Made by a program: the position numbers and the translations under genes | Assembly (NCBI GenBank): GCA_028872645.1 | Contig: JAPKDK010000005.1 | Coordinates: 1-31,141 of the forward strand | Direction of reading: 5' to 3' | From: Verrucomicrobiota bacterium | Lineage (GTDB): Bacteria > Verrucomicrobiota > Verrucomicrobiia > Limisphaerales > UBA1100 | Length of the DNA stretch: 31,141 nucleotides | Shown: in pieces, positions 22,675 through 31,090 of the stretch | Layout: each line of letters starts with the position of its first letter | Position numbering within the stretch: the stretch's first letter is position 1 | The notes under the pieces: model-generated | Told to the model about the DNA's origin: nothing | What the model saw: only the letters and a program-made list of their open reading frames with translations | The model's database searches: none

Positions 22675-25479
22675 ATGAATTACAAAGACACACTCAATTT
22701 GCCGCAGACGGGTTTCCCAATGAAAGCCGGCCTCGTGCAGCGCGAGCCCGAGCGCCTCAAGCAATGGTACGCCGAAGGTATCCACGACCGCATCCGCGAA
22801 CGCCACGCGAAAGCCACCGAGTCGTTCATCCTCCACGACGGCCCGCCCTTCGCCAATGGCGATGTGCACATCGGCACGGCGCTCAACAAAACACTCAAGG
22901 ATTTCATTCTCAAATTCCAAACCATGCGAGGCAAAAATGTGCCGTACGTACCCGGCTGGGATTGCCACGGATTGCCCATCGAATTCAAGGTGATGCAGGA
23001 TCTCCGCAAGGAAAACCGCCAAGACGCCACCGCCGCCGACATCCGCAAAGCCTGCGAGGCGTACGCCCACAAATACATCGACATCCAACGCGAACAGTTC
23101 AAACGCCTCGGTGTCTTCGGCGATTGGGATAATCCGTATCTCACGCTCGACAAAAAATATGAAGCCGAGGAGCTGCGCCTCTTTGCCGACCTTGTCGAAA
23201 AGGGCTTCGTCTATCGCGGCAAAAAACCGGTCTACTGGAGCATCCCCTGCCGCACCGCCCTCGCCGAGGCCGAGGTGGAATACGCCGACCACGTCAGCCA
23301 AAGTGTGTTTGTGAAATTTCCCGTCGCGGATACAGATAACACGCACCTCATCATTTGGACCACCACCCCGTGGACGCTCCCCGCCAATCTCGCCGTGGCG
23401 TACAACTCGCGGTTCACTTATAAAAAAATCCGTGTCAACGGCGAGATGTACATTCTCGAGAGCACGCTGCTGCCGACTGTCGCCAAAACGTGCGGCTGGG
23501 AAAATATCGAGGAAATGCAATCGCTTAAGGGCGACGAAATCGGCGCGCTGGAATACCGCCATCCGTTCATTGATAAAACCGCCAAGCTTTTCGCCGGCGA
23601 CAACTTTGTCGAAAACACAACCGGCACCGGTTTCGTCCACGTCGCCCCTGGACACGGAATGGACGATTATCACCTCGGCTGCGCGAACGGCTTACCCATT
23701 TACTGCCCCGTGAATGACGACGGAAAATTCGCCCACACCGACGACCTCCCCATCGCCGAACAAATGCCCGCCGAGTTGCTCGGCAAAGCCATTCTAGAAA
23801 AGAAAGGCAAAAGCGAAGCCAACGAGGCCGTCATCGAATTGCTACGCGAAAAATCCGCGCTCGTGCATCAGGAAAATTACACGCACAGCTACCCCCATTG
23901 TTGGCGCAGCAAAACGCCCGTCATCTTTCGCGGGATGGATCAGTGGTTCATCAACGTCGACCACAACGGCTTTCGCCAAACCGCCCTCGCCGCCATCGAC
24001 GAAGTCAACTGGGTGCCCGACTGGGGCAAGGCCCGCATCCAAGGTGCCGTCGAGTCTCGACCCGACTGGTGCATCAGCCGCCAGCGCACGTGGGGCGTGC
24101 CCATCCCCGCCTTTTACAATGCCGAGGGCGAACCACTGCTCGACGCCCGCATCGTCCGCAAAACCGCCGAACTCATCGAGCAACACGGCTCCAATATCTG
24201 GTTCGAGCGCGACACCGCCGAACTCTGGGCCGACGTCCGCCCCGACGATTGGACCGGAGATGCCCCCACAAAAAAATCCACCGACACCCTCGACGTCTGG
24301 ATCGACTCCGGCTCCAGCTCTCGTGCCGTGCTAATGCAGCGCGAGGAACTGCAGCGACCCGATAAGGAAGGCAACGAAAACTGGCAGGCCGATGTGTACC
24401 TTGAAGGCAGTGACCAACATCGCGGCTGGTTCCAATCCTCTCTGCTCCTCTCGCTTGCCGGCAACGGCGCGCCGCCATACAAGACTGTCCTCACCCACGG
24501 CTTCATGGTCGATGCCGACCGCGCAAAAATTGCTAAGAGCAATCAAGGCGCAAACACCAAGCCGCAAACCAGCGAGGCCTACATCGGCGAGTACGGCGCG
24601 GACATCGTGCGGCTGTGGATTGCCTCGCAGGATTTCCGCAACGACATCACGGTCAGTAACGAGCGCATAAAAAAAGTTGCCGAGACCTATCGCAACCTCC
24701 GTAACGCCCTGCGCTATCAGCTCAGCAACCTGTACGATTTCGACCCCGCGCAACACAACGTACCCGACGCCGACCTCACCGGCCTCGACCGCTGGATGCT
24801 CGACCAATTCAGCGCGATGCAGCACGACGTCACCGCCGCCTACGAACGCTTCGAGTATCACGTCGTTTACCAGCGCCTCAGCCAATTCGTCGTCGTCGAG
24901 CTGTCCGCAATTTATCACGACTGCATCAAAGACCGCCTCTACGCCGAGGCCGCCAACGCCCCGAGCCGCCGGGCCGCGCAAACCACCCTGCACCACCTCG
25001 CAATCGGCCTCACCCGAATGCTCGCCCCCATCTGCGTTTTCACCGGCGAGGAAGCGTGGGGATTTCTCCCTGGAAAAAATGCCGACTCCGTCCACCTCGC
25101 CGATTGGCCTGAAGAAAATTTCACAATGCCCGCCGAAGAAAAAGCCGTGTGGCAAACCCTCTTCGCCCACCGCGAACCCGCCCTCGTCCAACTCGAAAAA
25201 GCCCGCCAAGAAAAACAAATCGGCAAAGCCCTCGAAGCCCGAGTCACCATTCGGGCCGCTGACCTCGCCACAGCCCAAGCCCACGCCGAAACCCTCCGCG
25301 AACTCATCAATATTTCCCAACTCGAACTAGTAGAGGACAAATTCGCTGCGACCCCCAGCTACACTGTCACCAAAGCCCACGGCGAAAAATGCACCCGCTG
25401 CTGGCGCTGGGAAACCAGCGTGGGTGAACACGAAGAGCACCTGGGAATTTGTGAGCGATGCGTCGAAGCAGTGGCGTAA
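22675..25479 (+). CDS. ileS: Isoleucyl-tRNA synthetase
   Basis: This 934-residue class I enzyme charges tRNA-Ile. The HIGH counterpart is PPFANGDVHIG (residues about 57-67). The editing domain is present (TTPWTLPANLAVAY, and TGTGFVHVAPGHGMDDY). WCISRQRTWGVPIP and the anticodon-binding domain follow, and the C-terminal zinc finger CTRCWRW...CERC is intact. The second signature, normally KMSKS, reads KIAKS (residues 618-622). The ATG 22675 follows the -10 box by 17 bases; the open frame can be extended upstream by nine residues, but this would begin inside the promoter. The stop directly abuts that of the convergent Gfo/Idh gene. Confidence 0.97.
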   Translation: MNYKDTLNLPQTGFPMKAGLVQREPERLKQWYAEGIHDRIRERHAKATESFILHDGPPFANGDVHIGTALNKTLKDFILKFQTMRGKNVPYVPGWDCHGLPIEFKVMQDLRKENRQDATAADIRKACEAYAHKYIDIQREQFKRLGVFGDWDNPYLTLDKKYEAEELRLFADLVEKGFVYRGKKPVYWSIPCRTALAEAEVEYADHVSQSVFVKFPVADTDNTHLIIWTTTPWTLPANLAVAYNSRFTYKKIRVNGEMYILESTLLPTVAKTCGWENIEEMQSLKGDEIGALEYRHPFIDKTAKLFAGDNFVENTTGTGFVHVAPGHGMDDYHLGCANGLPIYCPVNDDGKFAHTDDLPIAEQMPAELLGKAILEKKGKSEANEAVIELLREKSALVHQENYTHSYPHCWRSKTPVIFRGMDQWFINVDHNGFRQTALAAIDEVNWVPDWGKARIQGAVESRPDWCISRQRTWGVPIPAFYNAEGEPLLDARIVRKTAELIEQHGSNIWFERDTAELWADVRPDDWTGDAPTKKSTDTLDVWIDSGSSSRAVLMQREELQRPDKEGNENWQADVYLEGSDQHRGWFQSSLLLSLAGNGAPPYKTVLTHGFMVDADRAKIAKSNQGANTKPQTSEAYIGEYGADIVRLWIASQDFRNDITVSNERIKKVAETYRNLRNALRYQLSNLYDFDPAQHNVPDADLTGLDRWMLDQFSAMQHDVTAAYERFEYHVVYQRLSQFVVVELSAIYHDCIKDRLYAEAANAPSRRAAQTTLHHLAIGLTRMLAPICVFTGEEAWGFLPGKNADSVHLADWPEENFTMPAEEKAVWQTLFAHREPALVQLEKARQEKQIGKALEARVTIRAADLATAQAHAETLRELINISQLELVEDKFAATPSYTVTKAHGEKCTRCWRWETSVGEHEEHLGICERCVEAVA

Positions 25480-26781
25480 CTAAACCTTCGGTTCCCAACC
25501 CTTCCGATACTCGCGGCCCCAGTATTTTTTCACGGCGGTCTCGTTGCCGGTAATTTTTCCGGTTTTGGGGTTCACGTCAATCGCGCCGCCGGCGCGATGG
25601 GCGATGTTGCCGAGGTGGGTTAGGCGGGTGCTGATTTGGGCGTCAGCAATTTCTGAGTTCAATGGATCGTCGGTGCGGATGGCGTTGAGGAAATTGCCGA
25701 AGTGGAAGCCGTCGTCCCATTTGCCAGGGTTGGCCTTCACCTCTTTGCCGGCTTTGTCGAATTGTTTGTAGCCGGCGCCGTGGATTTCCAGTTGGCCGGT
25801 GTCGCCATAAAACGTCACGAAAGAATGCGGCTCGGGCTTGCGGCGGTGGCAACTGCTTTGATCCCAGCTGATGCCCACGTCGCCGTAATCGTAAACGGCA
25901 TACGCGGTGTCGGGCGTTTCCTGATCGTCATCAAAATGATACCGGCCGCCGCTCATCGTTACGCGTTTCGGGTAATCCACTTCCAACCCCCAGCGAGCCA
26001 CGTCGAGAAAGTGCGGGCCATTGTTTTGCATTTCGCCGCCGCCGTAGTGCCAGTGCCAGTGCCAGTTATAATGCACGAGGTTGTCCTTGAACGGCCGCTC
26101 GGGGCACGGCCCTTGCCAGCGTTCCCAGCCTTTTTTGCCGAGCCACGCTGGCACGTCCACAAACTTCCCCTTGCCGATGCTGCCGCGTGAGCCACTATAA
26201 TAGCAGCGCGCGTACAGCGGCTTGCCGATCTCGCCCGCCTTCACGCGTTCCACGCCCTCGATGATGCCCGGCTGGCTGCGCCGTTGGTTGCCCATCTGCA
26301 CCTTCTTTTTATATTTGCGCGACGCGGCAACCAGCAACTCCGCCTCGCGACTGTTCTGGCTGCCGGGTTTTTCCACGTACACGTGCTTGCCCGCTTCCAT
26401 CGCGAGAACCGCCATCGTCGTGTGCCAAAAATTCGGCGCGGCAATCGAAACCACATCAATGGATTTGTCATCCAAAATGCGCCGGAAATCATCGATGCCT
26501 TGCGGCGCTTTTGTCTGCGGCACTTTCGCCAACGGCCCCTTCGCACGATTCATTCCACTCGCCACCCGCCGCGAATCTATATCGCACAAATACCCCACCT
26601 CGCAGTTCGACGCCTCAATATATTTCAAAACATGCCCCATCCCGCGACTGAGCCCGATGACGCCCACGGTAATTTTCTTTTGCGTATCTTGCGCGCGAAG
26701 GATGGAGGGAAAGGCAACCACCGCAGCCGCGGAGGCCGCAGTGGTGCCAACGAATTGACGACGAGATAAATGTTTTTTCAT
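25480..26781 (-). CDS. Gfo/Idh/MocA-family oxidoreductase with Tat signal
   Basis: This 433-residue protein starts with a twin-arginine signal (SRRQFVGTTAASAAAVVAFP, residues 6-25), so it is folded in the cytoplasm and exported. A Rossmann domain follows (GVIGLSRGMGHV, about 42-53) with the family lysine in VEKPGS (about residue 132). The rest is the C-terminal alpha/beta domain with HYNWHWHWHYGGGEMQNNGPHFLD (quoted from about 232, a His/Trp-rich loop). Such enzymes oxidise or reduce sugars and related polyols with NAD(P); exported forms are common and numerous in Verrucomicrobiota and Planctomycetota, where they may act on polysaccharide breakdown products. The ATG 26781 was chosen because it places the Tat motif at the usual distance. 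It has its own promoter at 26804-26831. Confidence 0.9.
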   Translation of the reverse strand: MKKHLSRRQFVGTTAASAAAVVAFPSILRAQDTQKKITVGVIGLSRGMGHVLKYIEASNCEVGYLCDIDSRRVASGMNRAKGPLAKVPQTKAPQGIDDFRRILDDKSIDVVSIAAPNFWHTTMAVLAMEAGKHVYVEKPGSQNSREAELLVAASRKYKKKVQMGNQRRSQPGIIEGVERVKAGEIGKPLYARCYYSGSRGSIGKGKFVDVPAWLGKKGWERWQGPCPERPFKDNLVHYNWHWHWHYGGGEMQNNGPHFLDVARWGLEVDYPKRVTMSGGRYHFDDDQETPDTAYAVYDYGDVGISWDQSSCHRRKPEPHSFVTFYGDTGQLEIHGAGYKQFDKAGKEVKANPGKWDDGFHFGNFLNAIRTDDPLNSEIADAQISTRLTHLGNIAHRAGGAIDVNPKTGKITGNETAVKKYWGREYRKGWEPKV

Positions 26782-26803
26782 AAGCCAGTTTTCGGAAAGC
26801 AAA

Positions 26804-26831
26804 AGGCTACGCCCATCAGCGGAATTGGCAA
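26804..26831 (-). promoter_or_regulatory. Promoter of the Gfo/Idh/MocA gene
   Basis: On the minus strand: TTGCCA (26826-26831), 16 bp, TAGCCT (26804-26809), then 22 bases to ATG 26781. It starts just after the sdhB stop at 26845, so the gene need not depend on the sdh transcript. Confidence 0.5.
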
Positions 26832-26844
26832 GGGAAAGTGCGGA

Positions 26845-27609
26845 TTAAATCGTGCCTTTTTTGATCAAGGCGCGGCCGTATTCGCGGTTCATTCGGGCGA
26901 TGAAATCGAGGGAGATTTCCTTGGGGCACACCGCTTCGCACGAGCCGGTGACGGTACAGTTGCCGAATCCTTCGTCGTCCATTTGCTTCACCATCGCCAG
27001 CGCGCGGCGTTCGCGCTCGGGTTGGCCCTGCGGCACGAGGCTGAGATGGGAAATCTTCGCGGCGACAAAGAGCATCGCGCTGGCGTTTTTGCAGGCGGCC
27101 ACGCACGCGCCGCAGCCGATGCATTGCGCGGCGTCCATCGCGAGATCCGATTGATCCTTAGGCACGGGAATAGCATTGGCATCGGGCACGCTGCCGGTGC
27201 GCACGCTGATGAAGCCGCCCTTCTGCTGAATGCGATCGAACGCCGTGCGGTCCACCACCAAATCGCGATGCACCGGAAACGCCGTCGCGCGCCAAGGCTC
27301 GACGGTGATTGTCATCCCATCGCTGAAATGCCGCATATGCAACTGACACGCCGTGGTGCCCTTTTGCCCGCCGTGCGCCGCGCCATTGATGACCATCGAG
27401 CACGTGCCACAAATGCCTTCGCGACAATCGGAATCAAACGCGATGGGTTCTTTGCCGGATTCAATGAGCCCTTCGTTAACGACATCGAGCATTTCGAGGA
27501 AGGACATATCGGGACTGATGTCGTGCGCTTCATACTCCTCGAAGCGGCCGACATCGTCCGCGTTATCTTGGCGCCAAACTTTGAGTTTTAAATTCATCAG
27601 CTTGTCCAT
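26845..27609 (-). CDS. sdhB: Succinate dehydrogenase iron-sulfur subunit
   Basis: SdhB carries electrons from the flavoprotein to quinone. The 254-residue protein holds all three clusters: [2Fe-2S] at Cys62, Cys67, Cys70 and Cys88 (DCREGICGTC...TTAC), [4Fe-4S] at Cys163, 166, 169 with 173 (CIGCGACVAAC) and [3Fe-4S] from Cys218, Cys224 and Cys228 (CTVTGSCEAVCP). The wording REGICGTCSMVINGAAHG matches the b558-type enzymes of Bacteroidota and Verrucomicrobiota. The start codon overlaps the sdhA stop by one base (TAATG), so the two are translationally coupled. Confidence 0.96.
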   Translation of the reverse strand: MDKLMNLKLKVWRQDNADDVGRFEEYEAHDISPDMSFLEMLDVVNEGLIESGKEPIAFDSDCREGICGTCSMVINGAAHGGQKGTTACQLHMRHFSDGMTITVEPWRATAFPVHRDLVVDRTAFDRIQQKGGFISVRTGSVPDANAIPVPKDQSDLAMDAAQCIGCGACVAACKNASAMLFVAAKISHLSLVPQGQPERERRALAMVKQMDDEGFGNCTVTGSCEAVCPKEISLDFIARMNREYGRALIKKGTI

Positions 27610-29546
27610 TATTTGTAACTCCGCTGGGTCATTTTTACTTCCTCATAAACGAGATTCTCTTTGTGAAGCTCGGGCGTTTGGTTTTCGCCTTTGTATTCCC
27701 ACGCACCGACGAATGAGAAATTTTCATCGTCGCGCTTGGCTTCGCCTTCGGGGGTTTGGTGTTCCTCGCGAAAATGACCGCCGCAGGATTCCTCGCGTTG
27801 CAGCGCGTCGCGGCACATCAATTCGCCAAACTCGAGGAAGTCCGCCACGCGCCCAGCTTGCTCGAGGCTTTGGTTGAGCGAACCATTTTCGCCGGGCACA
27901 TTGAGGTTATCCCAAAATTCAGCGCGCAACTCCGGAATTTTTTTAATGGCCGCCTCGAGCCCAGCCTTGCTCCGCGCCATCCCACATTTGTCCCACATAA
28001 TCTGCCCTAGCTCGCGATGAAACGAAGTGGGCGTGCGCTTGCCTTTGATGGATAACAACTTGTCAATCTGCGCCCGCACGGTTTCTTCCGTACCGACAAA
28101 CTCAGCCGAATTCGTATCAGGCCGATCATCCGGCCCCACCTCGGCGAGGTATTGGCCGATCGTGTACGGCAACACAAAATACCCGTCCGCCAAGCCCTGC
28201 ATCAACGCGCTGGCGCCCAAGCGGTTTGCGCCGTGGTCGGAGAAGTTCGCCTCGCCCACCACATACAAGCCCGGCACGTTGCTCATTAAATTATAATCCA
28301 CCCACAGCCCGCCCATCGTGTAATGCACAGCGGGAAAAATAGTCATCGGATTTTGGTACGCGTTACTGCCGGTAATCTTTTCGTACATATCGAAAAGGTT
28401 TCCGTATCGTTCACGCACCGCGCCTTCGCCCAACCGTTTGATGGCATCCTCAAAATCCAAATACACGCCCAGCCCCGAACCCACCACGCCGCGGCCCTCA
28501 TCACACGCTTCCTTCGCGTTGCGCGACGCCACATCGCGCGGCACTAAATTGCCAAAGCTGGGATACTTGCGTTCGAGATAATAATCGCGATCCGTTTCCG
28601 CCACATCGCTCGCCTTCAGCTCGCCCTTGCGAATTTTTTCCGCAACCGCCTGGCTTTTGGGAACCCACACGCGGCCATCGTTCCGGAGCGATTCGCTCAT
28701 CAACGTGAGCTTGCTCTGATGCTCGCCGCTCACCGGAATGCAAGTGGGATGAATCTGCGTGTAACACGGATTTGCAAACGCCGCGCCGCGTTTGTACGCG
28801 CGGAACGCCGCAGTGACATTGCAACCCATCGCGTTGGTGGAAAGGAAGAAAGCGTTGCCATAGCCGCCCGTTGCCAGCACCACCGCGTGCGCCGAGTGCC
28901 GGCTGATTTCGCCACTCACCATATCGCGCACCACGATGCCTTTCGCGTGGCCATCCACCAAAACCACATCAAGCATCTCCGTGCGCGGAAACATCTGCAC
29001 CTTGCCGAGACCTATTTGCCGGGACAACGAGGAGTACGCGCCGAGCAACAATTGCTGGCCCGTCTGGCCGCGCGCGTAAAACGTGCGGCTCACCTGCGCG
29101 CCGCCGAAGGAACGATTGGCCAACAAGCCGCCGTACTCGCGCGCGAAGGGCACGCCTTGCGCGGCGCATTGGTCAATGATGTTCACGCTCACTTGCGCGA
29201 GCCGATGCACGTTGGCCTCGCGCGAGCGATAATCGCCGCCCTTCACGGTGTCGTAAAAAAGTCGATGCACGCTGTCGCCATCGTTCTGATAATTCTTGGC
29301 CGCATTGATGCCTCCCTGAGCGGCGATGGAATGCGCGCGACGCGGGCTGTCCTGAAAACAGAAACACTTCACGTTATATCCCAGCTCCGCCAACGTAGCC
29401 GCAGCCGAAGCGCCCGCCAGTCCACTACCCACCACGATGACCTCGTACTTCCGCTTGTTGGCAGGGTTCACCAGCTTCAGATCAAACTGATGCTTATCCC
29501 ATTTCTGGGCCATCGGGCCGGACGGAATTTTGGCGTCGAGATTCAT
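27609..29546 (-). CDS. sdhA: Succinate dehydrogenase flavoprotein subunit
   Basis: SdhA oxidises succinate to fumarate. The 645-residue protein has the FAD-binding fold VIVVGSGLAGASAAATLAELG (from about residue 36), the covalent FAD histidine in RAHSIAAQGGINAAK, HPTCIPVSGEHQSKL and YTMGGLWVDYNLMS for substrate binding, and GEANFSDHGANRLGASAL near the end. The C-terminal domain carries FHRELGQIMWDKCGMARS. The ATG at 29546 is one base after the sdhC stop. Order and coupling C-A-B are those of the b558-type enzymes. Confidence 0.97.
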   Translation of the reverse strand: MNLDAKIPSGPMAQKWDKHQFDLKLVNPANKRKYEVIVVGSGLAGASAAATLAELGYNVKCFCFQDSPRRAHSIAAQGGINAAKNYQNDGDSVHRLFYDTVKGGDYRSREANVHRLAQVSVNIIDQCAAQGVPFAREYGGLLANRSFGGAQVSRTFYARGQTGQQLLLGAYSSLSRQIGLGKVQMFPRTEMLDVVLVDGHAKGIVVRDMVSGEISRHSAHAVVLATGGYGNAFFLSTNAMGCNVTAAFRAYKRGAAFANPCYTQIHPTCIPVSGEHQSKLTLMSESLRNDGRVWVPKSQAVAEKIRKGELKASDVAETDRDYYLERKYPSFGNLVPRDVASRNAKEACDEGRGVVGSGLGVYLDFEDAIKRLGEGAVRERYGNLFDMYEKITGSNAYQNPMTIFPAVHYTMGGLWVDYNLMSNVPGLYVVGEANFSDHGANRLGASALMQGLADGYFVLPYTIGQYLAEVGPDDRPDTNSAEFVGTEETVRAQIDKLLSIKGKRTPTSFHRELGQIMWDKCGMARSKAGLEAAIKKIPELRAEFWDNLNVPGENGSLNQSLEQAGRVADFLEFGELMCRDALQREESCGGHFREEHQTPEGEAKRDDENFSFVGAWEYKGENQTPELHKENLVYEEVKMTQRSYK

Positions 29547-29547
29547 C

Positions 29548-30306
29548 CTATTTAATAAAGCCCGCGAGCACACACACGGGAATGGAAATATAACCGAGAA
29601 AAATCAAAGCCGATGCGCACACCGCAAACCGGTCCATCCACGGCGCAATATTTTTATTCTTTACCCCCAACGACTGAAACATCGCGCTCAAGCCGTGGCT
29701 CAAATGAAAACAAAGCAACCCCACCGCCACCACATAAAAAACTGAAACCGCCGGCACTTTGAAACCCGTGACAATCATCTTGAAAATATCCGCGTGATCT
29801 TTGCCTTCTTCGCCGCCCTCCAACGTGGTGGTGAAATCGGCCGCCACATAAAACAATTCGAAATCCGCACCCGCACCATTGATCTGTGGCACCTTCCACG
29901 TGTAATGCGCCAAATGATAAAATGCAAACGCTGCAATAATCAGTCCACTGAAAATCATCGTGCGCGCGGCAAACTTCGCCACAATATCACCACGCCGATG
30001 CGCATCCACCGGCTCCACCGCCGCATCGTATTCCACCGTGCGTGCCTCACGATTTTCCGAAGTCAATTTAATGGCCGACCAAATATGCAACCCCACCATT
30101 CCCAGCAAACCAATCCGTGCCACCCAAAGCAACGGCCCCAGTCCCTGCAGTTTGGCGGCGTATTCATTGATCGCCGCCGGCCCCGCGAACACCAGCAAGT
30201 TGCCCAGCATATGCATCACCACAAACCCAAACAGACCCGCGCCCGTAATGGCCATAAGATACTTACGCCCCAGCGACGTTTTGAAAATGCCCGTGATGAA
30301 ATCCAT
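29548..30306 (-). CDS. sdhC: Succinate dehydrogenase cytochrome b558 subunit
   Basis: This 252-residue membrane subunit binds haem and quinone and anchors SdhA and SdhB. It has five helices, with candidate haem-ligand histidines in VVMHMLGNLL, VGLHIWSAI, FYHLAHYTW and LCFHLSHGL. It matches the SdhC b558 family; there is no separate SdhD. The start ATG 30306 gives the usual N-terminus (TSLGRKYLMAITGAGLFGF soon after the Met). The open frame extends 20 residues upstream to a TTG at 30366, but this would cross a possible promoter (TATGAT at 30322-30327). Confidence 0.9.
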   Translation of the reverse strand: MDFITGIFKTSLGRKYLMAITGAGLFGFVVMHMLGNLLVFAGPAAINEYAAKLQGLGPLLWVARIGLLGMVGLHIWSAIKLTSENREARTVEYDAAVEPVDAHRRGDIVAKFAARTMIFSGLIIAAFAFYHLAHYTWKVPQINGAGADFELFYVAADFTTTLEGGEEGKDHADIFKMIVTGFKVPAVSVFYVVAVGLLCFHLSHGLSAMFQSLGVKNKNIAPWMDRFAVCASALIFLGYISIPVCVLAGFIK

Positions 30307-30321
30307 CAGCTGCACAAAGGT

Positions 30322-30347
30322 ATCATACAGACCCCGCCCGCCGTCAA
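30322..30347 (-). promoter_or_regulatory. Possible sdhCAB promoter
   Basis: On the minus strand TATGAT (30322-30327) lies 15 bases before ATG 30306 and is a strong -10. The nearest -35-like TTGACG (30342-30347) is only 14 bp away, too close for sigma70, so the -35 is unsettled. Confidence 0.35.
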
Positions 30348-30367
30348 TGGAATTGCGGAGCTCCAAT

Positions 30368-30398
30368 GTGCTACCGGCATCTTGCCGGCAGCACTTTT
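30368..30398. repeat. CCGGCA palindrome between sdhC and hsp20
   Basis: GTGCTACCGGCA and TGCCGGCAGCAC pair over 12 bp with one mismatch, loop TCT. On the plus strand the stem is followed by TTTT, as in an intrinsic terminator, but no plus-strand gene lies before it. It starts just after the ancestral hsp20 stop and may end that transcript or be a dispersed repeat; CCGGCA-type palindromes recur in many genomes. Confidence 0.5.
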
Positions 30399-30450
30399 AC
30401 TCCACGCGCACTTCAATCGATTTCGGCAATGCCTCTTCGCGCTTGGAGAT
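30397..30450 (-). pseudogene. Cut-off C-terminal tail of hsp20
   Basis: Seventeen codons plus a stop continue the hsp20 frame after the TAA at 30451-30453. Their translation, ISKREEALPKSIEVRVE, has the charged linker and I-x-V motif of normal Hsp20 tails. No other change is visible in it, so the stop is either recent or an error in the sequence. Confidence 0.75.
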
Positions 30451-30831
30451 TTAAACTTCCAGCAAACCGTCCTTGAAGTTGGCCACAACGCGCGCGGCGT
30501 CCACGTCTTCCGACAGCGTGAAGCTGCGAGTGAACGTGCCGTGCGAGCGTTCCACGCGGTGGAAGGTTTTGGTTTCCACGCGGCGCTCCAAATCGCGCTC
30601 GCCCAAAAGTCTTAGCACGCCATTCTCCAACGTCACTTTCACTTTCTCTTTGCTCAACCCCGGCAGCTCCGCACGGATGGTGTACGCTTCGGCCGATTCC
30701 TCGATGTCCACCACCGGCGACCACGCCACCGATTGTAAACCCTCGCCGCCAAGCGCTGCCGCCAATCGACCTTGAAACAACTCGTCCATCTCGTGAATGG
30801 GATTCCAGATGCTCATTATGTTCATTTTCAT
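30451..30831 (-). CDS. Hsp20 small heat-shock protein, C-terminally truncated
   Basis: Small heat-shock proteins hold unfolded proteins and form large oligomers. The 126-residue product covers the alpha-crystallin domain (about residues 36-126: PVVDIEESAEAYTIRAELPG, LENGVLRLLGERDLE, FHRVERSHGTFTRSFTLSED). The domain normally ends with a strand followed by a tail. Here an in-frame TAA (30451-30453) falls right after DGLLEV, and the next codons still read ISKREEALPKSIEVRVE in the same frame to a second TAA at 30397-30399. That lost tail contains the IEV motif, which in this family links subunits. The start is ATG 30831 or ATG 30825; a GAAAG lies before them. Confidence 0.85.
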   Translation of the reverse strand: MKMNIMSIWNPIHEMDELFQGRLAAALGGEGLQSVAWSPVVDIEESAEAYTIRAELPGLSKEKVKVTLENGVLRLLGERDLERRVETKTFHRVERSHGTFTRSFTLSEDVDAARVVANFKDGLLEV

Positions 30832-30864
30832 TACTTTCAGGCGGTGTTGAAAATTGGCCGCCAA

Positions 30865-31090
30865 GTCCCGACGATTGACTTTTCGACCGTTAAAAACTCA
30901 ATCTTTCACCTGTTAACAACAAGAACCGTGCCGTCCACCAAAAAATAAAAAATCGCAAATAACAGCACAAAGCCGCAATTATTGCATTGCTGGTAATGTT
31001 AATAACGTGTGAATTAAGGTAATTTTGGCACAAGTTAGTATGCGCCGTTTTGGCGCTACACTAAAGCAAGTCGCTCAGGGAAGGAATACT
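30865..31090. other. AT-richer intergenic region with a dyad
   Basis: This stretch, upstream of hsp20 on one strand and of a possible plus-strand gene on the other, is lower in GC than its surroundings. It holds a dyad at 31035-31064 (TTAGT, GCGCC, loop GTTTT, GGCGC, ACTAA) and a small GCAAT-T-ATTGC palindrome at about 30974. I see no RNA gene in it and no clear HrcA/CIRCE operator. Confidence 0.4.

Noticed and set aside
10633..30921. Shared 14-mer CACCTGTTAACAAC at 10633-10646 (minus) and 30908-30921 (plus)
   Set aside because: A few 14-base matches are expected by chance in a window of this size, so it is not evidence of a shared operator.
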